The notes below the pieces were generated by a model, which saw only the letters and a list, made by a program, of their open reading frames with translations, did no database searches and was not told the DNA's origin. Shown here in pieces: positions 47,914 through 57,991 of a stretch of DNA of 64,000 nucleotides. How positions within the stretch are numbered: position 1 is the stretch's first letter; every line of letters starts with the position of its first letter. The position numbers and the translations under genes are program-made. Origin of the DNA: Nitrosomonas ureae (GTDB taxonomy: Bacteria > Pseudomonadota > Gammaproteobacteria > Burkholderiales > Nitrosomonadaceae); assembly GCF_900108305.1 (NCBI RefSeq), contig NZ_FNUX01000003.1:124001-188000 (forward strand), written 5' to 3'.

Positions 47914-48834
47914 ATGTCAATGGCTGACCGTGATGGTGTAATCTGGTATGACGGGAAGATGGTTCCCTGGCGGGATGCCAATACGCATGTATTAACCCAT
48001 ACGCTGCATTATGGCCTGGGCGTTTTTGAAGGGTTGCGCGCCTATGAAACCGCACAAGGATCAGCGATATTCCGCTTGCAGGAACATACTGACCGCTTGT
48101 TTAACTCGGCGCATATTTTCATGATGAAAATACCTTATAGCAAGGATGCCATCATGCAGGCGCAATGCGATGTGGTGAAACAAAACCAATTGACTTCCGG
48201 TTATATTCGTCCGATCGCTTTCTACGGTGCCGAGGCCATGGGACTATCCGCCAAAACATTATCCGTGCATGTCGCCATCGCCGCCTGGCCGTGGGGTACG
48301 TATTTGGGTCCCGAAAGCCTGGAGAATGGCATTCGCGTCAAGACTTCGTCGTTCACCCGGCATCATGTCAACATTAATATGTGCCGCGCCAAGTCAGTAA
48401 CCACTTACGCCAATTCAATTCTCGCCAATCAGGAAGTTGGACTGGATGGATACGATGAAGCATTGCTGCTGGATGTTGAAGGGTATGTTGCAGAAGGGTC
48501 GGGAGAAAATATTTTTATTATCAAACAAGGAAAAATTTATACGCCTGACCTGACTTCCTGCCTGGAAGGCATAACCCGCGCATCCATTATTGAACTGGCG
48601 GCAGAAGCGGGTATTCCCGTTATCGAGAAACGCATTACACGCGATGAAGTTTACTGCGCGGATGAGGCATTTTTCACCGGCACCGCTGCTGAAGTAACGC
48701 CCATTCGCGAATTGGATAACCGCATTATCGGATCCGGCAAGCGCGGACCGATTACCGCGCAGCTACAAACACTATTTTTTGATTGTGTCAAAGGTAAAGC
48801 CAAGAATCACGCCAACTGGCTTACCTTGATTTAA
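47914..48834 (+). CDS. ilvE: Branched-chain amino acid aminotransferase
   Basis: A 306-residue class IV PLP enzyme that transfers amino groups between glutamate and the keto acids of valine, leucine and isoleucine. The PLP lysine is Lys160 in CRAKSVTTYAN. LHYGLGVFEGLRAY and EGYVAEGSGENIFIIK are family blocks. GGGGAG lies 7 bases before the first ATG; a second ATG two codons on is less well placed. The zinc-finger gene follows 25 bases later. Confidence 0.95.
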   Translation: MSMADRDGVIWYDGKMVPWRDANTHVLTHTLHYGLGVFEGLRAYETAQGSAIFRLQEHTDRLFNSAHIFMMKIPYSKDAIMQAQCDVVKQNQLTSGYIRPIAFYGAEAMGLSAKTLSVHVAIAAWPWGTYLGPESLENGIRVKTSSFTRHHVNINMCRAKSVTTYANSILANQEVGLDGYDEALLLDVEGYVAEGSGENIFIIKQGKIYTPDLTSCLEGITRASIIELAAEAGIPVIEKRITRDEVYCADEAFFTGTAAEVTPIRELDNRIIGSGKRGPITAQLQTLFFDCVKGKAKNHANWLTLI

Positions 48835-48859
48835 TAATGCACCATTGGAGCTAACCTGT

Positions 48860-49063
48860 ATGAATCAACAAACCGATAATAAAGCCCGGGAGATCGAAGT
48901 TACTGCTGACGACTTACCACTCCATTGCCCCATGCCGTCGATGCTGTTATGGAATTCCCATCCACGCGTTTTTCTGCCGATTGAGGCCACCGGAGAAGCG
49001 CTTTGTCCGTACTGCGGCACCCATTACACGCTGAAAGGCGGGGCCGCACCGGGTCATCACTGA
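48860..49063 (+). CDS. CHCC-type zinc-finger protein
   Basis: A 67-residue protein with the pattern LHCPMP...HPRVFLPI...LCPYCGTHY, the CHCC zinc finger related to the NDUFS6 accessory subunit of complex I. Bacterial members are small zinc proteins of unclear role. I start it at the ATG at 48860 with GGAG 9 bases upstream; the frame opens five codons earlier at a TTG. It is probably in an operon with ilvE. Confidence 0.85.
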   Translation: MNQQTDNKAREIEVTADDLPLHCPMPSMLLWNSHPRVFLPIEATGEALCPYCGTHYTLKGGAAPGHH

Positions 49064-49170
49064 GATCCACTGATTCATGAGGAAACCTGCGTTCTGATGA
49101 TCCATTGCAATACGATCAATATCGATTTACCATGTTGTATTAACTACTATTTTTCCGGATTTACTAAATA

Positions 49171-50547
49171 ATGCAAACCATTCCTCATGAAATTTTTAAA
49201 GCTTATGATATCCGCGGCATTGTCGGTAAAACCATCACTGTAGAAAATGTCGAAAGAATCGGCCATGCCATAGGCTCCGAAGCACGCGCCAGGAATCTGA
49301 GCGCGATTGCAATCGGGCGCGATGGCAGGCTATCAGGTACCGAACTTTCTCAGGCGCTTGCACGTGGTATCCGCAACAGTGGAATCGATGTGGTGGATGT
49401 CGGCATGGTCGCAACGCCCATGCTCTATTTTGCCGCGCATCAGCTCTGCCAGTATTCCGGCGTAATGGTGACCGGCAGCCATAATCCGCCTGAATATAAT
49501 GGCTTCAAGATTGTATTGGGCGGTCAGACGCTGGCAGCAGAAACCATTCAGGCGTTACGAATACGTATCGAAAATAATGACTTGACCCACGGCACCGGCA
49601 ATTATTCCGAGCAAACTATTGTCAGCGCTTATCTCGAACGCATCACCCAGGATATCCAATTGAGCCGTCCGCTCAAAATCGTGGTTGATTGCGGCAATGG
49701 CGTAGCGGGTGCATTCGCACCGGCGCTGTATCGCGGTCTGGGTTGTCAGGTCACTGAATTGTTCTGTGATGTGGATGGTTCTTTCCCCAATCATCATCCT
49801 GATCCATCCGTACCCGAAAATCTCAATGACGTTATTCATGCGTTAAAAACCACCGATGCCGAAATCGGCCTGGCTTTTGACGGTGATGGCGACCGGCTGG
49901 GCATCGTAACCAAGAATGGCAATATCATTAATGCCGACCGCCAGCTGATGCTGTTCGCAGCAGACGTATTATCGAGAAACCCCGGTGAAAAAATCATTTT
50001 TGACGTGAAATGCACCCGTAATCTGGCGCCCTGGATTAGTAAGCATGGTGGCACTCCTGTAATGTGGAAAACCGGACACTCATTTATCAAAGCCAAACTC
50101 ATTGAAGAAAAAGCTCTGCTGGCTGGAGAAATGAGCGGACATTTGTTCTTCAAGGAGCGCTGGTATGGCTTTGACGATGGGCTATATGCCGGTGCACGGT
50201 TGCTGGAATTGATGAGCCGCGTAGCGGATATTAACGCTACACTGAACGATCTTCCCGACAGCCTTAACACGCCGGAAATACAGGTACGCACAGCCGAGGG
50301 TGAAAATCATGCTTTGATAGCGCAATTACAACAGCGGGCAGTTTTTAGTAATCCGCAACAAGTCATTACTATTGATGGACTACGCGTCGAATACAGCGAT
50401 GGATTTGGTCTGGCGCGCGCTTCCAATACCACACCCGTGATCGTGTTGCGCTTTGAAGCGGATAATGAAGCCGCGCTCAAACGTATCCAGGAAGATTTTC
50501 GCCACAATATTCTACAAGTAAAGCCGGATGCTCAATTACCTTTCTAG
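49171..50547 (+). CDS. Phosphomannomutase/phosphoglucomutase
   Basis: A 458-residue alpha-D-phosphohexomutase of the AlgC type, interconverting hexose 1- and 6-phosphates for polysaccharide and LPS synthesis. The catalytic phosphoserine is Ser103 in TGSHNPPEYNGFK. The metal loop is DGDGDR, the sugar-specificity loop GEMSGHLFFKER and the phosphate-binding loop near the end is RASNTTPVIVLRFEA. Full length. It is 24 bases upstream of nadE on the same strand. Confidence 0.93.
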   Translation: MQTIPHEIFKAYDIRGIVGKTITVENVERIGHAIGSEARARNLSAIAIGRDGRLSGTELSQALARGIRNSGIDVVDVGMVATPMLYFAAHQLCQYSGVMVTGSHNPPEYNGFKIVLGGQTLAAETIQALRIRIENNDLTHGTGNYSEQTIVSAYLERITQDIQLSRPLKIVVDCGNGVAGAFAPALYRGLGCQVTELFCDVDGSFPNHHPDPSVPENLNDVIHALKTTDAEIGLAFDGDGDRLGIVTKNGNIINADRQLMLFAADVLSRNPGEKIIFDVKCTRNLAPWISKHGGTPVMWKTGHSFIKAKLIEEKALLAGEMSGHLFFKERWYGFDDGLYAGARLLELMSRVADINATLNDLPDSLNTPEIQVRTAEGENHALIAQLQQRAVFSNPQQVITIDGLRVEYSDGFGLARASNTTPVIVLRFEADNEAALKRIQEDFRHNILQVKPDAQLPF

Positions 50548-50571
50548 TTTGCAATAATACCGCGGCAGATC

Positions 50572-52203
50572 ATGTACATTGCCATTGCTCAGATTAATTG
50601 CACGGTAGGGGATATTGCAGGAAATGCAGCCAAAATACTGGCTGCGGTGAAACAAGCCCGGAAAGCGGGCGCAACGTTGATCATCACGCCCGAACTGGCT
50701 TTATCCGGATATCCTCCCGCGGATTTGCTGCTGCGCGAAACATTTTGCCAATTGTGCCAGCGCGCCCTTACAGAACTGGCACAAGCGATTGACGACATCA
50801 CGCTGATCGTGGGTCACCCCAGTTTCGACGAGAACAAGCTTTATAACGCCGCCTCGATCATTCATAAAGGTCAGATTCAACATACCTATCACAAAAGAAT
50901 TCTTAATAAATCGCCTTTCTTTAACGAAACCTATTACTTTGATGCCGGCACTCAACCCTACTTGCTTGAACTGGAAGGCGTCAAATTCGGCATTGATATT
51001 TGCGCCGATTTCTGGCTCGGTCATTTGCCCGCGGAAACAGACCACCCCCAGCCGGATATCGTATTGGTGCTCAATGCTTCAGCCTATCATATCAACAAGC
51101 AAGTATCCCGCTATCAAACCACGCACCAATTCATCAAGCATACCGGCATCCCCGTTATTCACACCAACCTGATCGGCGGGCAAGATGAACTGGTTTTTGA
51201 TGGCGCATCGTTTGCCATGAATGGACAAGGCGAACTTACGCATCAACTGGATGAATTTTCTGAAACCATCGAGTTAATCGAAATTCGGAACAAGCAACCG
51301 GTAAAAGGCAAATTAATGCCGGCACAATCCCCTGTCGCCAGTATCTATCAGGCATTATGTTTAGGCGTTCGCGACTATGTCCGGAAAAACGGTTTCCCCG
51401 GCGTGTTACTGGGACTCTCCGGCGGGGTGGATTCGGCGCTCGCACTCGCGATTGCGGTGGATGCATTAGGCGCAGACCAGATCAGAACCGTCATGATGCC
51501 AACGCGATATACCGCCAGCATGAGTCTGGAAGACGCCAATGAAATGGTGGAATTATTAGGGGTTAAGCATATCGAATGCGACATAGAGCCCCTATTCGAC
51601 TTATATCTAAGGAAAATTGCCGGGGATTTTCATATTTCACCGGACCTGGCTGATTTTAATACCATGCCGGAAAATATTCAGGCGCGCATCCGCGGCACCT
51701 TATTAATGGCGCTATCCAATTATACCGGCTCAATGGTGCTGACTACGGGCAACAAATCGGAAATGGCAGTGGGCTATTGCACCCTGTATGGTGACATGGC
51801 GGGCGGCTTTGCGGTATTAAAGGATATCAGCAAGACCCTGGTTTATCAGTTATGTGAATACCGGAATCAAATCCAACGTGTTATCCCTGAACGCATCATC
51901 CACCGCGCGCCATCGGCTGAGTTGCGCTTGAATCAGACCGATCAGGACAACTTGCCAGCGTATGAAATTTTGGATGGAATCATCGAAGCCTATGTAGAGA
52001 AAAATCTTACTCCGGCTGAAATCATTGCATTGCATTACGACGAAGCCGATGTCACCAAAGTCATCCAATTAATCCATAGTAACGAATACAAACGCCGCCA
52101 GTCTCCTCCGGGCATACGCATCACGCACTGCGATTTTGGAACAGCATGGCGTTATCCCATCGTATCGTATTCCAAAACTTGGGCAACCTTCACTGCAGAG
52201 TAA
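50572..52203 (+). CDS. nadE: Glutamine-dependent NAD synthetase
   Basis: A 543-residue two-domain enzyme for the last step of NAD synthesis. The N-terminal nitrilase-fold glutaminase has Glu41 (TPELALSGYPP), Lys108 and Cys144 (DICADFW). The synthetase domain (about 260-543) has the pyrophosphate loop GLSGGVDSALALA at 281-293. Ammonia passes between the two sites. It lies 24 bases after the phosphohexomutase and ends 41 bases before the start I prefer for the protease gene. Confidence 0.95.
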   Translation: MYIAIAQINCTVGDIAGNAAKILAAVKQARKAGATLIITPELALSGYPPADLLLRETFCQLCQRALTELAQAIDDITLIVGHPSFDENKLYNAASIIHKGQIQHTYHKRILNKSPFFNETYYFDAGTQPYLLELEGVKFGIDICADFWLGHLPAETDHPQPDIVLVLNASAYHINKQVSRYQTTHQFIKHTGIPVIHTNLIGGQDELVFDGASFAMNGQGELTHQLDEFSETIELIEIRNKQPVKGKLMPAQSPVASIYQALCLGVRDYVRKNGFPGVLLGLSGGVDSALALAIAVDALGADQIRTVMMPTRYTASMSLEDANEMVELLGVKHIECDIEPLFDLYLRKIAGDFHISPDLADFNTMPENIQARIRGTLLMALSNYTGSMVLTTGNKSEMAVGYCTLYGDMAGGFAVLKDISKTLVYQLCEYRNQIQRVIPERIIHRAPSAELRLNQTDQDNLPAYEILDGIIEAYVEKNLTPAEIIALHYDEADVTKVIQLIHSNEYKRRQSPPGIRITHCDFGTAWRYPIVSYSKTWATFTAE

Positions 52204-52244
52204 GCATCCACGGAACTCGGAAAACAAATCGATATCCTATTATC

Positions 52245-53759
52245 ATGAAATTAGCGTGTTTGATAATTGTGCTATCGATCTTTTTTTCGATCAATGCCTT
52301 AGCACATGAATTGCCCGAATTAGGAGACGTATCGCAAGCTTCCATTACACCCCACCAGGAACGGCAGCTGGGCTTGAGAATCATGCGTCAGATCCGTGCC
52401 GATCCAAGTTATATGGATGATCCCGAGATCGCCAGTTATCTTGGCAATCTGGGTCATAAATTAATCGCCAATTCAAATGAAGCCAATGCAAATCAATTAT
52501 TTGAGTTTTTCGCGCTCGATAATCCGGCAATCAACGCATTTGCATTACCCGGAGGTTTTATGGGGTTCAACAGCGGTCTGATTATTGCCGCGCAAAGCGA
52601 ATCGGAATTAGCCGCCGTAATGTCGCATGAAATTGCGCATGTCACGCAAAAACACCTGGCACGCATGATCGCTGCGCAGAAATACGATCTGGTCAAATAC
52701 ATAGCAGCGCTGGCAGTCGCCATCGTCGCCTCGCGCGCTGATGCACAGGCAAGCCAGGCCGTATTGATTGCCTCACAAGCCAGCATGATCCAATCAAAAC
52801 TGGATTTCACCCGTAACCATGAAAAAGAAGCTGATCGTATCGGTTTAAGCATTCTATTAGACGCAGGATTTGATCCGCAAGGCATGGCAGCTTTCTTTGA
52901 ACGCTTGCAACGCGCTGGACGTTTTCATGAAAATGGCGCGCCTTCCTACCTGCGCACACATCCGATCACCTATGAACGCATCGCGGATATTCAGAATCGC
53001 ACGCGTGAAATGCCTTACCGGCAAGTTCCGGACAGCCTCGATTTTTTACTGGTACGCGCCAAATTACGTGCATTGCAAGGAAATGCACGTGATACCGCAC
53101 GGCAATTCAAAGCCCGCTTGGCCGAGAAACGCTATGGCAATGAGGCGGTTGAACATTATGGTTATATTCATGCGCTACTGCGCGCAAAAAAATACAAGCA
53201 AGCCGACGCTGAACTCACGCTCCTGTATCAGGTTTTGCATAACGATCCAACTGCATCTGCGCTGACTAATCATCAGTTGGGAAAAACCGTACGCATCGAA
53301 TCCAGAAATGTTATCGCCGGTGCGATGATTGAAACACTTTCGGCTCGGGTTAAACTGGCCAATGGAGCAACAGCCGAAGCTTTCAGTGTCTACAAAACAG
53401 CATTAAAAATTTATCCGCAATACCGGGCACTGATTCATGGCTATGTACAAGCATTAATAGAAAACGAAAAAATTGAGGCAGCGCTTGAATTTATTACCCG
53501 GAAATTACAACTGATACAAAATGATCCGCAATTGTTTAGCCTGCAAGCCCAATGTTATGAGCTATTAGGTGATAAAATGCTCAAGCATCGTGCGCTCGCC
53601 GAGTCTTATCTGCTAAAAGGACACTACGCGGGTGCTGTTGATCAACTGAAAACCGCGCTACAAAATAGTAATGGTAATTTCTACCAACTTTCCAGTGTGG
53701 AAGCACGTTTGAAGCACGTAGAAATACTCCGGGAAGAAGCAGATAAAGCGGAAAAATAA
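52245..53759 (+). CDS. bepA: M48-family periplasmic metalloprotease, BepA-like
   Basis: A 504-residue protein with a signal peptide (1-20, ending INALA). The zinc protease domain (about 35-270) has HEIAH at 128-132 and a downstream Glu in NHEKEADRIG. The C-terminal half (about 290-500) is made of TPR-like helices. BepA checks outer-membrane protein assembly, including LptD. The open frame begins inside nadE at 52146, but the ATG at 52245 gives a proper signal peptide. Confidence 0.9.
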   Translation: MKLACLIIVLSIFFSINALAHELPELGDVSQASITPHQERQLGLRIMRQIRADPSYMDDPEIASYLGNLGHKLIANSNEANANQLFEFFALDNPAINAFALPGGFMGFNSGLIIAAQSESELAAVMSHEIAHVTQKHLARMIAAQKYDLVKYIAALAVAIVASRADAQASQAVLIASQASMIQSKLDFTRNHEKEADRIGLSILLDAGFDPQGMAAFFERLQRAGRFHENGAPSYLRTHPITYERIADIQNRTREMPYRQVPDSLDFLLVRAKLRALQGNARDTARQFKARLAEKRYGNEAVEHYGYIHALLRAKKYKQADAELTLLYQVLHNDPTASALTNHQLGKTVRIESRNVIAGAMIETLSARVKLANGATAEAFSVYKTALKIYPQYRALIHGYVQALIENEKIEAALEFITRKLQLIQNDPQLFSLQAQCYELLGDKMLKHRALAESYLLKGHYAGAVDQLKTALQNSNGNFYQLSSVEARLKHVEILREEADKAEK

Positions 53760-53860
53760 CAGAACCCGGAGAGTTTTCAACCTTATATTTGCCGTGCATT
53801 CCCGAGCATCCTATTGCTGATGATCGGGCGGCCCAATTGAATTTAAACTAGATCTCTCAA

Positions 53861-55006
53861 ATGGTTATTGCTGGCACGAGAAAAATTATCATTGTTCTAA
53901 TACTGATTACCATTGCCGCCGTCTATTGGTATAGCGGTGACTCCAAAGAATCTTTAGCGAACAAATACAAAACCCGGAACATAGAACGTGGCGATATCAT
54001 ACAAACCATCTCCGCCAATGGTACGCTTACACCTGTCGTGCTGGTCAACGTAGGCACGCAGGTTTCCGGAACGGTCGCTAAATTGCATGCGGATTTTAAT
54101 GATCAGGTAGAAATCGGGCAGATTCTGGCTGAACTCGATCCCGCCATACTGCGCGCGCAATTGCAGCAATCCAAAGCCAATCTTCTCAATGCGCAAGTTA
54201 CGTTGAGAATCGCTGAAAGTAAATTAAGGCGCCATCGGTTATTAAAGGAAAAGGAATTCATTTCACCCGAGGCATTGGAAATCATTGAGCAGGAAACTGA
54301 AGCCGCACGCGCGCAACTGGCCATTAACCAAGCTCAGGTCGAGCGAGATCAGGCCAATCTTAATTACAGTGTGATTCGCTCGCCGATTTCAGGTGTCGTC
54401 ATCGCACGGGATGTCGACATCGGTCAAACCGTAGCCGCCAATTTTCAGACCCCGATTTTATTTCAAATCGCCAAAGACCTGCGGCAAATGCAAATCAACA
54501 TCAGTGTGGCCGAAGCGGATATCGGTCAATTGCACATCGGTCAGTTGATTAATTTCACTGTAGATGCCTTTCAGCAGCGGAAATTTTCCGGTACGGTCAA
54601 GCAAGTCCGGCTCAATCCGACCATCCAGGAAAACGTCGTGACTTATAACGTCGTGGCGATGGTCGATAATGATGACGGCACATTGTTACCCGGAATGACC
54701 GCCAACATCCATTTTGTCGTCAAGCAAAAAAACGACGTGCTGCGTGTCCCCAATGCAGCTTTAAGATTCCAGCCGAAAAACATGGAGTCAGGTGAGGGCG
54801 GAAAATCAACTCAATCCTCGCAACAACCCACGGTATATCTGCTGACGGAAAATCACCCTTTACCGAAGACCGTTACCCCAGGAATCACCGATGGCAATTT
54901 CACCGAAATTATCAGCGACGAAATCAAAGCGGGTGATAAGGTGATCCTCAGTGAAGTTGCCGATAAAAAAGAATCCGAAAGCAAGTTCAAATTACGGGTA
55001 TTTTGA
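53861..55006 (+). CDS. macA: Periplasmic adaptor (membrane fusion protein), MacA-like
   Basis: A 381-residue inner-membrane-anchored adaptor. One N-terminal helix (about 8-24), then a lipoyl/barrel-sandwich half (GTLTPVVLVNVGTQVSGTV), a coiled-coil hairpin (about 95-160) and beta-barrel domains. It would link the ABC exporter encoded by the next two genes to a TolC-like channel. The stop overlaps the ATG of the ATPase gene (TGATG), so the genes are co-translated. Confidence 0.9.
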   Translation: MVIAGTRKIIIVLILITIAAVYWYSGDSKESLANKYKTRNIERGDIIQTISANGTLTPVVLVNVGTQVSGTVAKLHADFNDQVEIGQILAELDPAILRAQLQQSKANLLNAQVTLRIAESKLRRHRLLKEKEFISPEALEIIEQETEAARAQLAINQAQVERDQANLNYSVIRSPISGVVIARDVDIGQTVAANFQTPILFQIAKDLRQMQINISVAEADIGQLHIGQLINFTVDAFQQRKFSGTVKQVRLNPTIQENVVTYNVVAMVDNDDGTLLPGMTANIHFVVKQKNDVLRVPNAALRFQPKNMESGEGGKSTQSSQQPTVYLLTENHPLPKTVTPGITDGNFTEIISDEIKAGDKVILSEVADKKESESKFKLRVF

Positions 55007-55764
55007 TGTCTTTGACTCAGCCCACGCATTCCACTCAGTCGCTCATTCAATTAGAGCATCTTTGCAAAAGCTACAGTTTGCAGGATGCGCATGGCCATAC
55101 CATTACCACCCAGGTTCTGCATCAGATCGACCTGACCATTCGTCAGGGTGAGTTTGTCGCCATCATGGGGCATTCGGGGTCGGGCAAATCCACCTTGATG
55201 AATATACTCGGCTGCCTGGATACGCCGACCAGCGGTTCATACTGGTTATCCGGAAGGAACGTTGCGACACTTTCCAGTAATGAATTGGCGCAAATTCGCA
55301 ATCGAAACATCGGCTTTGTATTTCAGGGATTCAATTTGCTCAAGCGTATGACGGCTCTCGATAATGTTGCAACACCCTTGCTCTACGCGGGGATCAGCCG
55401 CTCCAAGAGCCGCCAGCAAGCATTGGAATTCCTGCGCCGCACCGGCCTGGAAGATTTTGCCATGCATCAACCCAACCAGCTTTCCGGGGGGCAGCAACAG
55501 CGAGTCGCCATCAGCCGCGCCTTGATCAATCATCCCTCGTTGATCCTGGCTGACGAACCGACAGGCAATCTGGATACGCAAACCAGCAATGACATTATGC
55601 AGTTATTCGAGCAACTCAACCGCGATCAAGGGATTACCATCATATTGGTCACACATGAGAACGATATTGCAGCCTACGCGAAACGTTTGATCCATTTGAA
55701 GGATGGGCGCATTACGATTGACAATGACACTACCGCAGCAGCACCCTTACATGAAGCTGAATAA
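55006..55764 (+). CDS. ABC exporter ATPase, MacB/LolD type
   Basis: A 252-residue ATPase. Walker A GHSGSGKST is at 55-63, the signature LSGGQQQRVAISRAL and Walker B LILADEPTGNLD follow. In E. coli MacB the ATPase and permease are fused; here the ATPase is a separate gene, the more common LolD-like arrangement. It starts at the ATG overlapping the adaptor stop. The permease gene begins 45 bases downstream. Confidence 0.93.
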   Translation: MSLTQPTHSTQSLIQLEHLCKSYSLQDAHGHTITTQVLHQIDLTIRQGEFVAIMGHSGSGKSTLMNILGCLDTPTSGSYWLSGRNVATLSSNELAQIRNRNIGFVFQGFNLLKRMTALDNVATPLLYAGISRSKSRQQALEFLRRTGLEDFAMHQPNQLSGGQQQRVAISRALINHPSLILADEPTGNLDTQTSNDIMQLFEQLNRDQGITIILVTHENDIAAYAKRLIHLKDGRITIDNDTTAAAPLHEAE

Positions 55765-55809
55765 TTGGTTAATGCCATCCGGCATTGCATACCGCGGCAA
55801 GATTAATTT

Positions 55810-57033
55810 ATGAATCTATCCGCGATTTTTGGCGAAGCACTGCGCGCCTTACGGCAGAACCGTCTGCGTACAGGATTGACCATGCTGGGCATGATCATCG
55901 GTGTTGCCGCTGTCGTACTCATGCTGTCGATTGGTCAAGGCGCGCGCACCAAAATCAACGAAACCATCGCGGCGATGGGTAGCAACTTGCTGCTCGTAGT
56001 GCCTGGCGCCATGTCCTCTGGCGGCTTTAGTTTCGGCAGCGGCAGTGTCAGGACTTTAACCATCAATGATGCGCACGCCATTGCGGAACTCGCATCGATC
56101 CGGGCAACTGCGCCGGTAACGAGCGGAACAGTGCAACTCAACTATGCCGCCAAGAATTGGAGCACCCTTATTACCGGCACCACACCGGAGTATTTTGAGG
56201 TCGGCAACTGGACAATGGAATCCGGTACGGCCTTTACCGAATCCGAAGTGCGCTCGGCGGCACGAGTCGTTGTATTGGGATCGATCACGGCGAAAAATCT
56301 CTTCGGCGATGAAGAGCCCGTGGGCAAAACCATACGCATCACCAATCGTCCGTTTCTGGTTGTGGGGGTGTTAATGGCCAAGGGCCAAAGTCTCACGGGG
56401 CGGGATCAGGATGATAATGTGTTCGTTCCGATCTCTACCAGCGAACGGCAAATCACCGGCAACCAGTTTCCCGGTTCTATCCGCTATATGCTGGTACAAG
56501 GCGCATCAGCGAACGAAATGGATATTGCCGAAATTGAAATTACGCAATTATTACGTCAGCGTCACCGCATCCCCAACGGCAAGGATAATGATTTCACTGT
56601 CCGCAACTTGACCGCCATCGCGGATGTTGCGACCGATGCCGCCAAGATCATGTCCATTGTACTCGGCGCGATCGCATCGGTTTCTTTATTGGTCGGCGGC
56701 ATCGGGATCATGAACATCATGCTGGTATCGGTGACAGAGCGTACGCGTGAAATCGGCATTCGCATGGCGATTGGCGCCAATCAACGTGCCATTCTGACGC
56801 AATTTTTATTGGAAGCGATGATGATTTGCATCATGGGCGGCTTAATTGGCCTGATCATAGGTATTGGCGGCGCCTGGCTGGTCAGTCAGGTGGCTGATAT
56901 GTTGATTGTTATTACTGTGGGAATGATTGGCCTGGCATTTTTATTTTCTTCCGCAGTCGGCATTTTTTTTGGCTTTTACCCCGCTCGAAAAGCGGCTTCA
57001 CTGAAACCCGTCGACGCGCTTCGATACGAATAA
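55810..57033 (+). CDS. macB: ABC exporter permease, MacB/FtsX type
   Basis: A 407-residue permease with an N-terminal helix (about 20-42, LTMLGMIIGVAAVVLML), a large MacB periplasmic domain (about 50-260) and three C-terminal helices of the FtsX domain. GIMNIMLVSVTERTREIGIR is the coupling-helix block. Together with the adaptor and ATPase it forms a tripartite exporter for lipopeptides, macrolides or similar compounds. Last gene of the operon. Confidence 0.92.
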   Translation: MNLSAIFGEALRALRQNRLRTGLTMLGMIIGVAAVVLMLSIGQGARTKINETIAAMGSNLLLVVPGAMSSGGFSFGSGSVRTLTINDAHAIAELASIRATAPVTSGTVQLNYAAKNWSTLITGTTPEYFEVGNWTMESGTAFTESEVRSAARVVVLGSITAKNLFGDEEPVGKTIRITNRPFLVVGVLMAKGQSLTGRDQDDNVFVPISTSERQITGNQFPGSIRYMLVQGASANEMDIAEIEITQLLRQRHRIPNGKDNDFTVRNLTAIADVATDAAKIMSIVLGAIASVSLLVGGIGIMNIMLVSVTERTREIGIRMAIGANQRAILTQFLLEAMMICIMGGLIGLIIGIGGAWLVSQVADMLIVITVGMIGLAFLFSSAVGIFFGFYPARKAASLKPVDALRYE

Positions 57034-57246
57034 ATTGCTGGCATAACGATTCTCTATCAGCACGCCAGTAATTTATATGTTCATGATTATATTTATTATT
57101 ATATGGATATAGTATGCCGTTACCTGCATTTAATTCGATTTATTAACCGTTTTCCAAAGGGTAAACGTCCGCAATGTGCTATAGTCTTGGTGTGACAAAT
57201 TCACAAATGTAGTACTTATTAATTTATTAAAGAGAACATTAATTAA

Positions 57247-57402
57247 ATGAAACTTTTAAAATTTCTTACAGTAACAATTTTTGCATTGACATTAGTAGCT
57301 TGTGGCAAACCTACGGCTCCGGAAAGTGCTAAAGAGGAAGGTTACGGCACGACTCATGAAGGCAAACCGGCTGAAGGCCGCAATGAGCTTCCTGCTGATT
57401 AA
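57247..57402 (+). CDS. 51-residue lipoprotein
   Basis: A short frame starting MKLLKFLTVTIFALTLVACG with a clear lipobox (LVAC, Cys19) and a 32-residue polar tail rich in Glu, Gly and Pro ending NELPAD. It resembles other tiny proteobacterial lipoproteins of unknown function. AAAGAG lies about 13 bases before the ATG, a rather long spacing. A stem-loop with a short T run follows at 57470. Confidence 0.65.
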   Translation: MKLLKFLTVTIFALTLVACGKPTAPESAKEEGYGTTHEGKPAEGRNELPAD

Positions 57403-57748
57403 GTAGTCACGCTTAAAAGCATTACTGGTATTGTTTATCGTTCAATGTCAGTTAATTGACTTAAGACCTCTGTAGGATCGATTTATCGTTCCTACAGACT
57501 TTTAATACCAGCAACAAATCGAAATACTTCATGCGCTAACGCGATGCTCTGCATAAGCCACTTCCGGTTGCATTAGACTTTCCTGCTGTATACGTTTCCT
57601 TAAATTCCTGCTCTCCTCCGTCGCCGCTCAGTACGTTTCATCCGCAATCCTCCTTGGAATTCATATAAAACCAAATCAAACAGGTTTTTGCCACAAATAC
57701 CAATAAATATTATAATTAGGTATTCATCATTTTTTCATGGGAATTGTT
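57403..57748. other. Intergenic region with terminator, no other gene seen
   Basis: Contains the hairpin at 57470-57504. The remainder up to parD is non-coding as far as I can tell. Confidence 0.4.
57470..57504 (+). terminator. Intrinsic terminator
   Basis: CTGTAGGA (57470-57477) pairs with TCCTACAG (57490-57497), extended inward by CGAT/ATCG, and is followed by ACTTTT. It probably ends the small lipoprotein transcript. Confidence 0.7.
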
Positions 57749-57991
57749 ATGCCTATACAAAAAAATACAAGCGTGACTTTGGGTGAACATTTTGAGAAAT
57801 TTCTGGTGCAGCAGATTAAAACGGGACGTTATGGCTCAACCAGCGAAGCCATACGTGCGGGGCTGCGTTTGCTTGAGGAACGCGAAACCAGGCTGGAAGC
57901 ATTGCGCCATGCTTTGATTGAAGGTGAACAAAGCGGCACGTCCGACTATTCCTTGCAAAACGTCCTGGATGAATTGGAAAATCAGGATTAG
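57749..57991 (+). CDS. parD: ParD-family antitoxin
   Basis: An 80-residue ribbon-helix-helix antitoxin. NTSVTLGEHFEKFLVQQI forms the beta strand and first helix, and GRYGSTSEAIRAGLRLLEERE the second helix with the typical ParD text. The C-terminal part wraps the toxin. I start it at the ATG at 57749 with GGGAA 6 bases upstream; another ATG four codons earlier lacks a site. The toxin gene starts directly after its stop, and the ParDE complex would repress its own promoter. Confidence 0.9.
   Translation: MPIQKNTSVTLGEHFEKFLVQQIKTGRYGSTSEAIRAGLRLLEERETRLEALRHALIEGEQSGTSDYSLQNVLDELENQD

Noticed and set aside
57191-57205. TGTGA-N5-TCACA upstream of the small lipoprotein, resembling a CRP site
   Set aside because: CRP sites need a 6-base spacer; here it is 5, and no other support exists.
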